NCBI RefSeq assembly: GCF_024679095.1
Contig: NC_066516.1
Location: 25,403,813-25,467,812 of the forward strand
Direction of reading: 5' to 3'
Length of the DNA: 64,000 bases
DNA from: Eriocheir sinensis
Taxonomy: Eukaryota > Arthropoda > Malacostraca > Decapoda > Varunidae
Shown: positions 9,501 through 20,599 of the stretch, in pieces
How the letters are laid out: the number at the start of each line of letters is the position of its first letter
Numbering within the stretch: position 1 is the first letter of the stretch
Translations under genes and position numbers: made by a program
The notes under the pieces: model-generated
What the model was told of the DNA's origin: nothing
Databases searched by the model: none
What the model saw: the letters and a program-made list of their open reading frames with translations, nothing else

Positions 9501-12500
9501 AGTAGAATAGCGATAGAAAGAGGAGAATGGCTTGATAAAGTAAAAGGCAAATTGATAGGCAAGGAAGCTTAGCAAGTAGAGATGGGGTCACTGACTTTTC
9601 TATTCAGTATCCACTCTTATGCCTGTGACTCTACACTGAATTACTCAACATCTTTTAATACAAGACCCTCCCAAAATTATTTACAGGATTCAAGGCTAGT
9701 TGTGACAGAATACAAACTCTGACCTTACTATTATTTCTGAATAGGGCTGAAGGAACAGAACGTGTCTTTCAATGCCTCAAAGTATCAGTTTCTCTACTTG
9801 TCAACTCGACTTTATTGTCCAAACATCTATCCCCTATTCTTCAACAACACTCAGCTGTCCCTTTCCTATACACTAAACATTCTCAGTCTATCTTAAACTC
9901 AAAATTTCAACAGGAAACTTCATATCTCATCTCGTGCAAAATCTTCTTCATTTAGGTAAGGCGTTCTGTATAATATCGACCAGTTTTTCCCCCTCTCAGA
10001 TGCTGTCCATATACAAGGGCCTTTTCTGCCCTCATATAGAGTACACATCTCATGAGTGGGGTGGCTTCACACACACAGCCCTTTTGGACAGAGTAGAGTT
10101 AAAGGCTTTGCATCTCATCAATTCCCCTCTTCATACAGAGTCTTCTACTATTGTGTGTCTTTTTGTCTTCTATTGATATTTTCATACTGACCACTCTTCT
10201 GAACTTACTAACTGCATGCCTCCATTCCTCCCACCACCAGCACATGAATTTCTACTCTTGCATGTCCCTATACTCTCCAAAGCCCTTATGCAAAAGTCAA
10301 CCAGCATCTTCATTCTTTCATCCCTTTTTTTGGTAAACTCTGGAACAGCCTTCATTCATTGGTATTTCCTCTTTCCTATGACTTGAACTCTTTCAAGAGG
10401 AGAGTATCAAGACACCTCTCCAACCAAAATCGGCCCTCACTTCTGGCCACTCATTCTGTACACTTTTTACTGGAATAGAACTTGCAATCTATTTTGTTTT
10501 CTGTTTTTGATGCCCTTGAGCTGCTTACATTGCTGCAAAAGCTAAAATGGGCAATTTATGGATACATGGAGCAGAATGACAACCATAAACCACTGAGCTA
10601 TTGTGTTGATGTTTGACTTAGGGGATCAGTAGCTTAGGTAGGAGGGACAGGGCAGGGCTCTCCTGTGCTCCCCTCCATAGCAACAGAATTGAAGAATTTA
10701 GTTGAACTATTCTTTTTTTGTGTAATATGAACCATATTGTTTTTATTATACACCAGTACAATATTTGCATAAAAGTTATGTTGCAAGATGGTGCCGCTAT
10801 AAACAATCGCTTGCGCCACAACGGGCTGGGCTGACCATCAGGCCCCACCAGTGAAAAAGCCGAAGGGCGCAATAGGCCACGACGTAAAAAAAAAAAAGTA
10901 TTTCTCACTACTATTGGTGAAAAAAATGCAGCTATGTAACTGCATCGCTGAATCTTAGAAATATTTGAAAACACAAGGCCGAGTCACAGGCTCAAGGTAT
11001 TTCCCTGCCATTATTCATCCACACTTGTTGTAGCATTTGTATTTGTTTTTGCATCTATTTATTAATAAAGAATGTAGGTTATAGCAGAATTTGTTGTAAC
11101 ATCATTTTGTTGTAGCATACCCCACTGTGGGGTCTCCATGTGTGGGTCTCCGTGGTGCAGTGGTTAACATGCCTAACAGTAAATCTGTGGGCCTAGGATT
11201 GAATCCTAGCCTGGGCAGTTGGCACACAGCCCACCCAGCTGTTCATCCTTCCTCTCTGGATGGTCAAGAAATGGGTACCTGGGGAACCTTGGGAAGGTAA
11301 ACTGGTATCCCAGCAGCCATGGGCAGATAATAGTGAATCCTCCCATCTTTACTGTACATATACTTTATTATGATATATGTATAAGTATATGTCTCATCTT
11401 TCTCCATTTTATGTTTCACCTTCCAATCTTACCTCTTGGCTGCCTACCTTTTTTTCAGGCCCTGTGTCTACACCGTGGATCAGGGGGAGCTGGAGGGGCC
11501 ACTCCTGGAAAGAAGATAGTGGGATTACGAGTGGTATTCTGTGAGTGGGTGGCACCAACAGCTGCAGACCAGGCTCTGGTGTACCCTGCAACAGACCTTG
11601 GGTAGGTAGAAAACACTCCTGTAGAACTCTCCTTGTGGAATCCATACTGGCAATTTAAAAAAAGGTTGAAAGTTGGGAAATGCTTATGAAGGGATTGTAA
11701 TGTAAAAAGAATTGTTGAGGTATGCTGTTAAATATACAGCCCAATGGTCCAGAATTCCAGACAATGGGGCTGCAAATGTATGCTATACATAAGAGCCCCA
11801 CAAAAGCACCTCACATGGCAAGACCACAACTTAAACTGAGATATCATAGGCAGTCAGCCTCCTAGGTCCCATCAGCAACACCAATTAGACCGCTTGCTGG
11901 AATCCCGGACAACCTTGGCTCTAGTTCGTTAAGTAGAGAAAATTTATAATTGTTTGCCAGGTTGGTCAGAGAAGGATGATGGAAGCCACAGCTGGTGGTG
12001 AACATTGTGTAGTGACCAGTCTGACACGGAACTAATTACTACTACTAACCTACTAAGGGTAAGCATACGCCAAGAGATGCATTGTTTCACTCACCTACCG
12101 ACTCCACTGCAGATGGTCAACCTGGGCAAGCCTCCATGCAGCTGCCCTTCCCACTCAAAGCCCCTCCAAGGATCATTTGACTTGCCCCAGCCATGAGTTT
12201 CGAGGGCATCTCCTTGGTCTCCTACACTCACATTTGTCTCGTGCAAAATCAACCCTTTAAGTAGAACAATGCGTGCTAAACGATTATAAATTTTCTCTAC
12301 CCATATGGCCGGAGTTGGCGTTTACTACTAAGTTGGTAACAGGCCTCAAGTCAGTTTCACAAAGTTGTCACTGGTTTCATGCGTAGTCATTCCAGCAATA
12401 CCTCATGATCCTGCGAAAACACTTGGTACCAAAGTCATTAACTTGCCACTCCAAGTCTCTCTTCATTGTCAATGCCTTATAGCCACACAGTAAGACAGGT

Positions 12501-15057
12501 AGCACAAGTGACCTGAAAATGTGGAGCTTTGCCCTTCTGTGTAGATATTGACAACGCCATATACTCGTGTTGAGTGAGTCCATAACACTGGGCCATGCCA
12601 GTCCGTCAAATGACTTCCTGGTAAGACCCACCATTGTTGTGCACTATGCTACCAAGTTATGTGAAACTTTTGGTTACCTCAGTGTCCTTACCACATGTAT
12701 GAACAGACTGAACTGTGTCATCCAGCAAGGCTCCAAACGACTGGACCTTGGTTTTAGTCCAAGAGACCTTCAGCCCCAGTGGCTATGCCTCCTCATGCAG
12801 CACTTTGAGAGCCATCACCAGGGCCACCAGCCTTTCCACGAGAAGTACAGCATCATTAACAGAAACAAGATCAGTGACCTTGATGTTGCCACCAGAAGCT
12901 CTTCAATGACTTGATCAGCAACTTTGCCTAATACCCAGTCCATGGAAATGTTAAAGTGATAGAGCAAGGATGCACCCCTGCCTGACTCCTGAATCAACTG
13001 GGAAGAAGTCCTAAATACCTCCCCAACACTTCCACAGCACTCAGTCCTAGTCAGTCATCAGGTTAATAATCCTTGCAGGTATCCTGCAGATCTGCAAAAT
13101 GTTCTGGTGTGCTTCATGATGCACTGAGTCACATCCCTTTTTGAGATAGACTCTCCTGTCGAAACTCACATCAACGTTCCACAAGGACCCAATGTGTTAG
13201 GACCCGATCAATCATTGACTTATTGGACACGAACCCAGACTGCTCAGGTCTCTGAAATTTTAGCAGATGAGGACAAATTCACATCAGCAGCAGATTAGCA
13301 AGCACTTTGTCTGTCACATTGATCAGTGTAATACCAGGGTAATTATTGCAATCCTGCTGAATCCCTTTCCCATTCCAGATAGGGACAAACAACCCTCTTT
13401 TTCAATCAGGAGGAATGGCACTGGACTGTCACACAGCAGGCAGCACCGCATGCAACCCATGGATCGTGGCTTCACCTCTGGCTTTCAGCAGCTCTGCATT
13501 GATATTACCAAGCCCAGCTTCCCTTCCACCCTTCAACTTCCTCACAGTCTCTCTCACCTTCGCAAGTGTGGGTGAAGTTTCGTCTATTGATGGATCATTA
13601 GGTGCCATCTGCAAACCAGCCAGAGGGAGCTATCTGCTTGGGGGCTCTGCAATGTATAGCTGCCCAAAGTACTTGGCCCAAGGCATCCAGTACCCATCCA
13701 CATCTGATACCATCTGCCCATCAGCCATTTGTATAATACTCAACTGAGATGTACATTTGGAACTCTAAAGGCAGATCTAAGGTTGTTTGCATTTAGACAA
13801 CCTTCAATATCCTGAGCAAGACCTCTGACTTACCTCTCCTTATCCCTCCTCAGAAGGGTTCTATAGTCAGTTCTATGAGAGCTGGTGGGGCTAATCCTTC
13901 AGGGAGGGACTCACAGACTTGGCATCATTGCTTGGGTGCCAGCACTGTTCACTCATTGGACAATTGTTGAACTTGCATAAAATTGACTTTGTATTCTTAC
14001 CAAAACCCTTTTTGAGTTGTAAGGTAACAGATTGCACCGATAGAAACTAATGCAATAATATATATATTTCTTGATAAATATGTCCCTTCTGAACTATCAT
14101 AGATAAATCTGAAACGACGTTCATAGCAAAACTAAGTCGGAACTTCACTTAAACGGACAGTATCCAGCGACACGTGGCAGCTTGATAGTTTGAAGAGTAG
14201 AAAGAGTAGGAATACAACGTCAATATTTTTTTCCTACTTCTACAAAGTTCTAGGCTACAATCTACACAGTGTCATTCATTAACTCATTTATTGTAAGATT
14301 TCTTGGTATATTTTTGGTCTTGGTTTAGTCATAATGTGTAATTATTCTACGTAGTCATAACGTAACCATTGGCCTAAGGCAAAAACCTTCTCTTTCATCT
14401 CAGTATCATTAATCCTGAAATATATTTCCATTATTTGTGGGTAATAAACAGCCATAAGAAAGAGCAATTATAAGAATAACTAAATTTCTATACTAACAGG
14501 CTTTGTGGCCTGGCAGGCAGAGGTTTGAGCCTTAATCAGGCCAGAATTTTTCCACTGACAAGGAGTGGTTACTGTCCCTCTTTGAGCAAAGGTTATGGAA
14601 TATGTAGTGTATGAAGGTCCCAGCAGTACCCAGAGATTGACTATGATGAGTCTTGCTCTGATCAGGAGGGTATTTGCTGGCAATGACAGGTCCAGAATGT
14701 GATCAGGCCATGGTAACTACACACACAAAGATGCAGACATGGGATGCTCTTCAGTAGGCTGGCAGCCCTCCTTTGCTGCTTGTACATACGTACATTACCT
14801 GGAATGGGTTATTGGTAATCCTTCACTTATTTCTGAATAATATACAAGCAACCCTTTTCAGGCTGGCTCGGGCTGTTTTGCGTTCAGTGATGAAGAACTT
14901 TTTGCTGATGTTTCTCTTCCCAGTCTGCTTCACCTTCATCTCCTTCCATCACAACCGCACCATCTATGACGTCCTCGCCGGCTCCATAGTAGTGGAGGAC
15001 ACGCCTGTCCGGCAACGCAATAATAACAATAATAACAACAACAACAACCGAAACTAA
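5569..15057 (+). CDS. FAM8A1: FAM8A1 homologue, RDD-family ER membrane protein (six coding exons)
   Basis: Coding exons are 5569-5727, 7395-7569, 8171-8291, 9344-9476, 11459-11601 and 14862-15057. All introns are GT-AG and the phases match throughout (0, 1, 2, 0, 2). The 308-aa product has an N-terminal segment (1-53), a Q/T/P-rich linker (54-111), and an RDD domain (about 115-288) with three likely membrane segments (about 128-146, 181-201, 256-272). Hallmarks are R123 and D130, GATPGKKIVGLRVV (209-222) and HNRTIYDVLAGSIVV (274-288), which match vertebrate FAM8A1. Known role of the family: a cofactor of the HRD1 ubiquitin-ligase complex in ER-associated degradation. The human protein is longer (about 413 aa), mainly at the N terminus. 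The start is chosen at the ATG two bases after an apparent acceptor. The C-terminus is a ten-asparagine run. Confidence 0.93.
5745..6640. repeat. (ATT)n trinucleotide microsatellite, about 0.9 kb
   Basis: A nearly continuous ATT/TTA array, interrupted several times by the same short non-repeat segment (AGCAGTAGTRTATTTATT..AATCATTATTATT). It fills the first half of FAM8A1 intron 1. The recurring interruption shows that it grew by duplication of a larger unit and not only by slippage. Confidence 0.95.
6660..7385 (-). mobile_element. CR1-like LINE reverse-transcriptase fragment
   Basis: On the - strand, 7385 to about 7115 encodes VTIKMGKSKSRPCGMYKMGG, then KKDLGIIIQDTLTRKKHI and NIRVAFNYLNGDMMKKII. 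After a frameshifted stretch, 6940-6668 encodes RGNSKKLRKGTCLKNIKKYS followed by YPYRSVDTWNGL. These are the thumb and C-terminal blocks of CR1-type reverse transcriptases. It is inserted antisense in FAM8A1 intron 1 and reaches to within about 10-20 bp of the exon 2 acceptor. Confidence 0.8.
7395..7569 (+). CDS. FAM8A1: FAM8A1 coding exon 2 (residues 54-111, Q/T/P-rich linker)
   Basis: The acceptor GTATGTAG|GCATCC is in phase 0 and the donor AGAG|GTGAAT leaves phase 1. It encodes ASQSVPLVHPAAEQPSASPS, a T6-P4 run and a glutamine-rich tail (QQQPQQQTQQQQQRQRQPQR). The region is low-complexity and cytosolic-type, equivalent in position to the poorly conserved linker before the RDD domain in vertebrates. 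Confidence 0.8.
8171..8291 (+). CDS. FAM8A1: FAM8A1 coding exon 3 (RDD start, first membrane segment)
   Basis: The acceptor TTCCTCCAG|GGACAG joins in phase 1 and the donor CTCTT|GTGAGT leaves in phase 2. It encodes GTEYKIPPVWKRLVAEVIDF and VLLFVIKLAVTFAAVDTFDL, aligning with REYVIPSLAHRFMAEMVDFF of human FAM8A1 and including the RDD-family Arg and Asp. Confidence 0.92.
8369..9180. mobile_element. Large fold-back element, about 812 bp, in FAM8A1 intron 3
   Basis: The ends are GTGAAAATGCAC (8369) and GTGCATTTTCAC (to 9180). The left arm to about 8640 pairs with the right arm from about 8850 over most of its length; matching blocks include ACTTGATTGG with CCAATCAAGT, GAACCAACACA with TGTGTTGGTTC, and TGCTGGTAAGTCTC with GAGACTTACCAGCA. 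The arms are diverged by substitutions and small indels, so the element is old. No ORF is present. Confidence 0.8.
9344..9476 (+). CDS. FAM8A1: FAM8A1 coding exon 4 (second membrane segment)
   Basis: The acceptor ATCTGCAG|AAGTGA is in phase 2 and the donor TTTGAG|GTAAGG is in phase 0. It encodes SDVKKYEFENLRADILADYH and LAFQMTSEILVLELIHRVAT, then CLFE. The stretch VLELIHRVATCLFE corresponds to VALIYRLLVCFYE of vertebrate FAM8A1. Confidence 0.9.
9735..10540 (+). mobile_element. Jockey/CR1-like LINE 3' end (family J), + strand
   Basis: It starts at TTTCTGAATAGGGCTGAAGG, as does the copy at 28.84 kb, and runs to CCCTTGAGCTGCTTAC. It encodes SQMLSIYKGLFCPHIEYTSH, LLDRVELKALHLINSPL and LWNSLHSLVFPL-like blocks with frameshifts. 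It is a 5'-truncated relic inside FAM8A1 intron 4. Confidence 0.75.
10782..10898 (+). mobile_element. SINE family A, 3'-end fragment
   Basis: The sequence reads AAGATGGTGCCGCTATAAAC, then GCGCCACAACGGGCTGGGC and AATAGGCCACGACGT, followed by poly(A). It matches the 3' third of the SINE at 3959-4288. Confidence 0.75.
11145..11350 (+). mobile_element. tRNA-derived SINE, family B
   Basis: It begins GGTCTCCGTGGTGCAGTGGT, an A-box-like tRNA start, with a B-box-like AGGATTGAATCCT near 11196. The body GCACACAGCCCACCCAGCTG then TTCATCC is shared with the copy at 20.83 kb. It is in FAM8A1 intron 4, just upstream of exon 5. Confidence 0.7.
11459..11601 (+). CDS. FAM8A1: FAM8A1 coding exon 5 (GATPGK core)
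   Basis: The acceptor CTTTTTTTCAG|GCCCTG is in phase 0 and the donor CTTGG|GTAGGT leaves phase 2. It encodes ALCLHRGSGGAGGATPGKKI then VGLRVVFCEW, the most conserved RDD-family motif (human: GAGGATPGKFLLGLRVVTC). Confidence 0.93.
12090..13880 (-). mobile_element. RTE-like LINE relic, - strand
   Basis: On the - strand, in order: REVRKLKGGREAGLGNINAE-type block (about 13614-13440: VRETVRKLKGGREAGLGNIN, AELLKARGEA), then ISMDWVLGKVADQ (near 12940), then SLVLPVLLCGYKALTMKRDL followed by FGTKCFRRIMRYCWND (12510-12377). These follow the order of an RTE reverse transcriptase from fingers to C-terminus. Frames are broken by many stops. It lies within FAM8A1 intron 5. The edges are approximate. Confidence 0.75.
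14862..15057 (+). CDS. FAM8A1: FAM8A1 coding exon 6 (C-terminus with poly-Asn tail)
   Basis: The acceptor CCCTTTTCAG|GCTGGC is in phase 2. It encodes LARAVLRSVMKNFLLMFLFP, VCFTFISFHHNRTIYDVLAG and SIVVEDTPVRQR, then ten asparagines, RN and TAA. FHHNRTIYDVLAGSIVV matches human FQHNRTAYDIVAGTIVV. The Asn run is encoded by an AAT/AAC microsatellite in frame. Confidence 0.93.
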
Positions 15058-15540
15058 ATTATTTTTTCTGTTAATTTTTATTCTATTATGACAGAAAGTG
15101 ACAATATAAACAGCTATTACTACTACACTACTACCATGACGTCACCTACTACTCCTTCACTACTACATGTTTTCCACAATGGCAGAGGGTTGGGAACTCC
15201 ATCCCAAGTGACTTTTCATGTCTCAAAAACAAGCAGGAGGGTCTTTTATTTAGTTCTTTATATTCTTGGACACCCTGCACATAAAAGCAGGGAAAGGAAA
15301 GTTGTTTGATGAAATACATGGTTTTTTTCCACATCTATGAAGGCTTAAGTACAATATTTATGCAGTTTTCTTCTCATCATTGTATCATGTACATTTTCCA
15401 TTACTCATTCTTTAATAGTAGGTTTGTATAGGGAATTCTATATAGCTTAAGCTTTGTTGGGAAACAGGAAAAGTTAATTGAGTCAAAGGAAATTGATTCA
15501 TGATGCAGTTACCAATTTGGCCTGGAATATTCTATCACAA
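15058..15540 (+). other. FAM8A1 3' flank, probable 3' UTR
   Basis: This is AT-rich DNA with no further coding signal after the FAM8A1 stop codon. A canonical AATAAA appears only at about 16466, so either the 3' UTR is long or a variant signal is used. Confidence 0.35.
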
Positions 15541-15543
15541 ATA

Positions 15544-15699
15544 GGACATTATGGTGGTGTCATATAATGAGAAAAAAAAGTGATATGGCTGTATATACAT
15601 TCTGGATAGTTCATGTGTTAGTGGACATTATGGTGGTGTCATAATGAGAAAAAAAAGTGATATGGCTGTATATACATTCTGGATAGTTCATGTGTTAGT
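15544..15699. repeat. Two-copy tandem duplication, 79/77 bp
   Basis: 15544-15622 and 15623-15699 are identical except that the second copy lacks AT in CATATAATG. Confidence 0.95.
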
Positions 15700-15983
15700 G
15701 TATATTATATATTGTGTGAAAAAATAATCAAATTAGAGATCCCAGTATTAAAGAGCTTAATGGTTACAAATACTTTTGATATCTAAAACCTAATGAGCAC
15801 AGACCAATCCATATCACCAAGTTGTTTTGTTGTACTGACTGTCATTTTCTATTCAGACTTAAATGTAGGAATAGGAAAATAATACCATCAAAGTACAATG
15901 TCTATCAGTATTCATATATTCATGACAGTTGATTTGTTAGAATGCTGCAGTTGTCTGCATGACCTTTGTCTTACCAATATATT

Positions 15984-16102
15984 GTGACAAACCAGATTTA
16001 TTAATCAATATGGAGGGGACACAGTGCTCAGTGGTTCAAACAAGTGACAACCAGATTTATTAATCAATATGGAGGGGACACAGTGCTCAGTGGTTCAAAC
16101 AA
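15984..16102. repeat. Two-copy tandem duplication, 60/59 bp
   Basis: 15984-16043 and 16044-16102 are identical except for one A in GTGACAA(A)CCAG. Confidence 0.95.
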
Positions 16103-16290
16103 GATATGGAGATTTTTTCCTAAAGGCTATTTTTAAATATGTTTTATATCCCAGGATGTCTCTCATCCGTGGTTGATGTTTTGAAGTCAGATTTTTTCTA
16201 AAACTGAAGAAAATATTTTAGCTTTTCAGTTTAGGAGTCTACTGCTTCAGGATATCAATCAATACATGCTATATATGTGGGAGTTATTTT

Positions 16291-16452
16291 ATTAATTCTT
16301 GATTTTTAGGAAATTTGTCATTTATATCTTCTGGGGTTACATTCAAATATTGTGATATGTTGAGGTATTGTTTTATATTATTAATTCTTGATTTTTAGGA
16401 AATTTGTCATTTATATCTTCTGGGGTTACATTCAAATATTGTGATATGTTGA
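16291..16452. repeat. Two-copy tandem duplication, period 89 bp
   Basis: ATTAATTCTTGATTTTTAGG through GATATGTTGA occurs at 16291 and again at 16380, with no differences over about 73 bp. Confidence 0.95.
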
Positions 16453-16675
16453 TTTGTTTTAGGAAAATAAATGTGAAATCAGTATTTACTAAGAAGAATT
16501 AAATAGATATATGTACATTATACCTTTCATTCAATCTTATGAAGAGTTAAGTCCAGTGATGCATAAATCCTCTGTAAATTATGCAGTGACCTAACAAGGA
16601 ATGTAATATAGTGCTTCATCTGTGAACTTAGATTTAATTCAATATGCATGGTACCCATAAAGACCATGTGCATAA

Positions 16676-17036
16676 AGTTTTGGACACCTTAAGACACACC
16701 AAATAGTGCAGCAGTAGTTCCCATGGTCAAGCAGAGGAATAACGTCATAGGAGATCCCAGATATTGCCAAGATGTGCAGCTAGACTTACTGGACCGGTAT
16801 AGGCCATATCACATAAGATAAAGGCTCTCTTTGCAGAGCATGCATTTCACAGGAATTAGGAAAGATGTTGAGGATCACTTCACTGCTAATTATCTCAAAC
16901 CCATCAGTGCCTGATGAAGCTCCAGTCCCAAGTCTACATCTTACGTGGCTTTTGTCTCAATCTCAGACTTGGGAACTACTGATCCACTATTTGGTAATAT
17001 GAAAGGTTTCACATCTAAGGTGTCCACAACTTAAGC
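16676..17036. mobile_element. MITE-like element with inverted termini, about 360 bp
   Basis: The left end AAGTTTTGGACACCTTAAG, then CCAAATAGTG..CAGTAGTTCCCA, is mirrored at the right end by TGGGAACTACTG..CACTATTTGG and CTAAGGTGTCCACAACTT. Arms are about 50-60 bp with a unique 230-bp interior and no ORF. Confidence 0.7.
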
Positions 17037-17129
17037 AGCAGTTTACTGGGGTAGGGTTGGTGAAACTATGTAACACCCCCCCTCCCCCCTGCAGTATGCC
17101 TTATTGATAGATTAATTCATATTTTCACA

Positions 17130-17640
17130 AAAGGAGGCAGCTCAAGGGTGCAAAGAGAAAGATATGAAAAAGACCCCAATAGCACTGTTACAGAAAAGAG
17201 TTCAGATGAAGATTCGAAAATAGAATAATTTGGAGAAGTGTCTTGACACCTCTTGAAAGAGATTTAAGTTGTAAGCACAAGGAAATTACAAAAGAACTTC
17301 CAGCAAAAGGGATGAAAGAATGAAATTACTGGTTAACTTTCGCATAGGTTATCTGGATAGTATAGGGACAAGCAAGAGTAAAAGCCATGTGCAGTGGGGT
17401 TGCAGTTAGGAAGTTCAGAAGAGTAATCAGCATAAATATCATCAGAAGTTGAAAGAGGTAGAGTAACATTGTGTTGGAGTTTATGAGGTAGAAAACTGTA
17501 AGCATGAGGAGGAATATCGAGACAAAGAGCCTTTGATTCCACTCTCTCCATAAGGGCTGTGTGACAAGAGCCCCCCCCACACATGAAATACGTACTCCAT
17601 ATGAGAGTAGAAAAAAAACCTTGTAGATGCTGTGGTGGTT
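17130..17640 (-). mobile_element. Jockey/CR1-like LINE 3' end (family J)
   Basis: On the - strand: FFYSHMEYVFHVWGG, then LITLLNFLTATPLHMAFTLA, then the 3' tail ending CCTTGAGCTGCCTCC. It matches the 60.5-61.3 kb copy with frameshifts. Confidence 0.7.
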
Positions 17641-18956
17641 TTCGGGGGGCCGAGTGTAGAGATGGACACCTCCTCTCCTCAAACTCCTTTTTTTCCTTCT
17701 CTCCTTCTTCTTCGGCGGCCTGAGCCTGCCTGTTGTTGACGATCTGCTGCTCTCTCTCTCTCTCCCTCCGTCTGCCTGTCTGCCCTATGGTATATCCTTC
17801 TTTTCTGCAGTGGTGTGGCTGCAGTCTCCCCATTGCCTCGCCTTTCCTCGCCTTCTCGCCTTTGCTCCTCGCTAAGCTCTTCCCTCTCTTCCTTCTTCAC
17901 TCTCTTCCTCTAACAGATAACAGATAATCCGCTATCTCAATAATAATCATTCTCTGGTTCGCTGAGATTCAGAGAGGGTTTCAGAACAGTCTCATCCTCA
18001 TTCACTCTCATTCCACACCTTATAATCTACACCCGTCCATACGTCCGCTCACTTGCTCGTTTGTTGTAATATATAATCATTCACTCACTTGCATTCCATA
18101 CTCATTCACTCGTTACACTTTTGGACCGTTACAATGCCACTGCCCCCCAGGTGCCCCCCTCACTGGCCACTCCCTAGTACTCACCATTGATCTGATCTTA
18201 GAATATTTCCTACCTTCTATGTGGCATCAGAATGCCCCTGAGCTCCACTTACCTAGTGCCCCCCCCATACTCTGCTATAGCCCCCCATCAATAGATACCT
18301 AGCTATGCCACTGGGAGGAATATGCCCATAATCATCAAGAGTGTGATTCCTAGAGAAAATTTGAGCAAAGAATCCATCTTTGGAGACATGTGATAGCTGA
18401 TCTGTCATCAGGACTGAGAAGAAGTGGGAAGGATGAAGAAGTAAAACTGTTAGAGATAATTATGGTTAGGTGCCAGTGGAAGAACTAGAGAAAGCAAGTA
18501 TCTGGCATTTTCTATTAAAAAAGATGTTTTTGGTGAGTCGAAAAATAGATTTGGCGGTTCCGGGCAGAAATATAAAGATTATGTGCTTAGCAGGTTCGAA
18601 GGCTCAGGCACCTTTTGTAAGCTGCCTCTCTGATTCTGTTTTACTACTAACCATTCTTTTTATAATCTAGCGACATCCCACGATTTGTAATAGTGGCCAT
18701 TACGCGGGTCTCCAGAGGCTTGCCAGGCTACTCGTGTATTCTCCTATCTCACCTAGTGTCGCACCATTACCTGGGACAGTCGGTTGACCCGTTGATCATC
18801 TAAGAGGCCTTCTCGGTGCTGCGCACATCACGCTGAATCATGAATGTGCGTTGCGTGGCGAAGTGGGGCACCTTGCCATGTGTGGTGATAACTTGCTGTT
18901 TTGACGATATATTGATAATTAGTTCCGTATGCTGCTATGCGGTGTTGTTTACTAGT

Positions 18957-18957
<1 letters not shown>
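17641..18957. other. Non-coding DNA, no gene seen
   Basis: Pyrimidine-rich stretches, C-homopolymers (near 18147, 18260 and 18280) and AT-rich sequence. CCTAGCTATGCCACTG near 18300-18315 resembles a hAT-type terminus read inward, but no convincing partner was found. No coding signal could be supported. Confidence 0.5.

Positions 18958-19010
<53 letters not shown>
18955..19010. repeat. (TAC)n microsatellite
   Basis: About 17 uninterrupted TAC/ACT units, with scattered further units to 19040. Confidence 0.95.
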
Positions 19011-19013
<3 letters not shown>

Positions 19014-19616
19014 GTACTAGCCTACTACTACTACTACTGCTCCTTCTATTGTTACTGCTGCTCTCCAGTCTTTATCCACCCACAGTTTACCGTGGTGTTG
19101 GTTTCCTTATTATGTGTTTTATTGTTTCATGCTACAGTTAGTGCTCTGAAAAAAAAAATCCTCATCGTCACCGTCACTTATAGAGTGTTGTGAGGAGGCA
19201 TCATCTTTGAAGTCTACTATTTAGAATAAGTGGTTTACTTGAGTAACCGAAGATTAATAGAAAAGATAGCTATACTGAGGAATTTGAAAGGTGTCAGAGA
19301 GAGAGTCACAAAATAAAAGTGATTAAAAACTCCAGAAATGATTGACTATGACGTACTGAAATATTTGTTATTATTTATTTTAAGAGCGTGAAAGATAATG
19401 ATCATGTACTTAGAGGTAGTACGGGCACGATATGCAAAAAGAATGGAAGTACTTTCAGGAAGAAAAAAAATAGTTCCATCGGGCCGCCGTGCTGGCTTGG
19501 ACCCAGCGTGACTGGGATGATGCAAGACCACGCGAACAGTGACGGTGAGCGAGGCCCTGGGGGCAATGTGGCAATGAATCATTCATCATTATGGATGACT
19601 TATCTCCTCTGATAGG

Positions 19617-19618
<2 letters not shown>

Positions 19619-19683
<65 letters not shown>
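19619..19683. repeat. (TC)n microsatellite
   Basis: About 32 uninterrupted TC units. Confidence 0.97.
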
Positions 19684-19685
<2 letters not shown>

Positions 19686-20590
19686 AGTATGCTACGTTTT
19701 GTAGTATTGCAAGATACATAGTTCGTATTTTTGTTGTACTAATAGCTCCTGTGCGTGTGGGAGAAACATATCGCTGTTTTATAAATCATATAAACCGAGA
19801 TAGCTAACGCGTGTCACCCGTCCTCTGGGGAAACATACGTAGTTGAAGGACAGGTGAGGGGTGTGAGGGGCCTTCAATGGGGCGAGAATGAATATTCCTT
19901 CCTCCTTCTATTCATACCATTCACGCATGCACACTTGTGCAGAAGACGTATTTAGATACTACGGACATGTGTGTGTGGATTCAACCCCCTCACTGGCTGT
20001 AATTAACACGTAGCACCCTGCACCCCCCATTAAACATTACACCAGGTATGGTTAGGCACAAACGATACATGTAAACATTTGGGGCGCTTTGTCTGTGAAG
20101 GTTCCATTTTTTTTAGTATTCTAAAAATAATGAATTTAATGATATTCGATATTTTATGATATTCTAAATTACCCAGTGTAGCCTGCAATCTAAGAATTAG
20201 ATTACCTGGTCTTTATGAAAACCTCAAGGGAAAGGTTGAGCCAGTCGACACACTTGTCGATTTGTGGCACGACGTTTAAGTGTGCGAGGCCTGATTCGTC
20301 TGTTAACCAAGCCACGAGTTCACTCTTGATGATCGATGCGCCGCCTCACATACTATACAGACACAAATATGAAGCCTGTTTGGGTGGGGTCTGAACCTCT
20401 CCACAGTGCTGCCGCACCCCTCCCCCCCAAATACGTCATTTTCTCATGTGTCATCTATTTACTATCTGAAATTTTGTACTAAATATTTAATATACATCAA
20501 ATTAATTATTATTGTGCTATGAATGTGTTGCTTTTTAGAATAATAGCAATGAACTGTATAAATTCCATAACACGTGACATTGTTACTTTC
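19684..20590. other. Unique AT-rich intergenic DNA
   Basis: No coding, RNA or repeat feature was recognised between the (TC)n tract and the candidate 5' exon near 20.6 kb. Confidence 0.5.
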
Positions 20591-20599
20591 CGACGTTGG

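Noticed and set aside
14480..14700. tRNA-like boxes suggesting another SINE in FAM8A1 intron 5
   Set aside because: AGGTTTGAGCC resembles a B box, but there is no A box or second copy to support it.
17818..18319. Possible hAT element between CAGTGGTGTGGCTGCAG and CCTAGCTATGCCACTG
   Set aside because: Terminal similarity is short and no 8-bp target duplication was found.
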